DNA from: Pyropia yezoensis
Taxonomy: Eukaryota; Rhodophyta; Bangiophyceae; Bangiales; Bangiaceae
DNA: 64,000 nt
Direction: 5' to 3'
Assembly (NCBI GenBank): GCA_009829735.1
Contig: CM020618.1
Span: 6,198,882-6,262,881, forward strand
A program made the translations under genes and the position numbers. The notes under the pieces are model-generated. The model saw only the letters and a list, made by a program, of their open reading frames with translations. It had not been told where the DNA came from and searched no databases. Below are positions 63,399-64,000 of the stretch, in pieces; positions within the stretch are counted from its first letter, which is position 1, and every line of letters begins with the position of its first letter.

Positions 63399-64000
63399 TC
63401 ACCTTGCCGCCCCCGTCCATGGCCGACGCGGAGGTGCCAGCGGTGGCTGCACCACCGCCGCCACCGACGACACCGCCGCGGGGTTGGCCGCCCAGCGGGT
63501 CGCCGTGGGCGCCGTGGAGGGAACCCCCCCCCCCACCAGCGCGGCCCAGCTCCCCCCCCACAAGCACGGAGACCCCCCCCCCCCGCCCCGCGTGTCTTCC
63601 CCAGCCGCGGCGGGTGCACACCCCCCCCCCACCGCCGCCGTCCGCCGGGTGGTAAACCCGCCAGCCGGCCCAAGCCCCGCCGCCGCCGTCGCGGCCGCCG
63701 CCACCGAGGCCGCCCACCCGGGGGTCGCCCCCCCCTTGCTGCCGCTACCGCCGCCGCCGCTGGGGTCCTCTGCGCCCACGCGCAGCAGCGTGGCAACGTC
63801 TGCGGGGGAGAGGGCCTCCCCCGCCCGTGGCGGCCCGACGGCGGCGTTGAGGTCGGCCAGCACCGCCGCCCGCGCGGCGGGCAGCAGCCGTGAGGCGGCG
63901 GCAGCCACGGCGGGCGGCGTCCTGTCCCCGCCGGCCGTCGCACTCGCCGCCGCTGTGGTGGCGGCGGCCACGCGCAGCAGGCGGCCACCGCCGCCGCCGC
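63399..64000 (-). CDS. possible 3' end or exon of a gene running off the window
   Basis: A - frame is open through the window end. Between 63740 and 63930 it reads AAAASRLLPAARAAVLADLN and AGEALSPADVATLLRVGAED, less repetitive than chance frames nearby, so it may be a true exon. Downstream it degrades to Gly/Ala repeats. No family recognised and the 5' end is outside the window. Confidence 0.25.
   Translation of the reverse strand, partial: GGGGGRLLRVAAATTAAASATAGGDRTPPAVAAAASRLLPAARAAVLADLNAAVGPPRAGEALSPADVATLLRVGAEDPSGGGGSGSKGGATPGWAASVAAAATAAAGLGPAGGFTTRRTAAVGGGCAPAAAGEDTRGGGGGSPCLWGGSWAALVGGGVPSTAPTATRWAANPAAVSSVAAVVQPPLAPPRRPWTGAAR

Noticed and set aside
1..64000. CRISPR arrays, bacterial operons, defence islands
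   Set aside because: No spaced identical short repeats with unique spacers, spliceosomal introns present, eukaryotic gene content throughout.

Overview
The window looks like nuclear DNA of a eukaryote, most likely a red alga of the Porphyra/Pyropia (Bangiales) type. The base composition is extremely G+C rich, with G or C runs up to 33 bases and Ala/Gly/Pro/Arg-rich proteins. Some genes have spliceosomal introns (GT..AG) and others have none. Two tRNA-Val genes carry an extra segment in the D-loop, a position known for introns in red-algal tRNAs. Organism assignment is inference; no marker gene was compared.

Layout. 1-11.4 kb is transposon country: a possible decayed copia fragment, a PIF/Harbinger-type pair (Myb/SANT-like gene on +, decayed transposase on -), a 60-bp minisatellite, a 500-N gap and the 3' part of an IS630/Tc1-mariner transposase. 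11.6-13.6 kb is a GC-rich repeat array of about 350-370 bp units. 14-19 kb holds nothing recognised. 19.8-21.2 kb is a zinc-ribbon protein gene. 22.15-24.66 kb holds two adjacent TA-flanked inverted-repeat elements, the first a gutted Tc1/mariner copy carrying a tyrosine-recombinase-like fragment. 27-29.4 kb encodes a two-exon trypsin-fold protein that has lost the whole catalytic triad. A tRNA-Val(CAC) lies at 30.6 kb.

32.9-52.9 kb is a nest of LTR retrotransposons, all on the - strand. The outer chromovirus A1 (LTRs 32863-33224 and 52504-52866) is split by element B (41120-49924, 5-bp target duplication CTCCC). B is in turn split by a truncated second copy of family A (A2, 43537-47293). A solo LTR of a third family (40273-40741, duplication GGCAC) sits in the A1 pol. 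Both A and B carry a large gene in antisense orientation between pol and the 3' LTR. Gag and pol of family A are linked by a correctly phased G GGA AAC slippery heptamer.

54.2-62.3 kb is a conventional gene neighbourhood: a second tRNA-Val(CAC) with a different D-loop insert, a three-exon ceramide synthase, a small unrecognised 163-residue protein, an intronless mitochondrial Hsp70 and a convergent isoprenylcysteine carboxyl methyltransferase. The right edge may contain the end of another gene on the - strand. I see no operon-like or defence system; the genes are independent eukaryotic units, and the interest lies in the tRNA architecture, the dead protease and the transposon nest.
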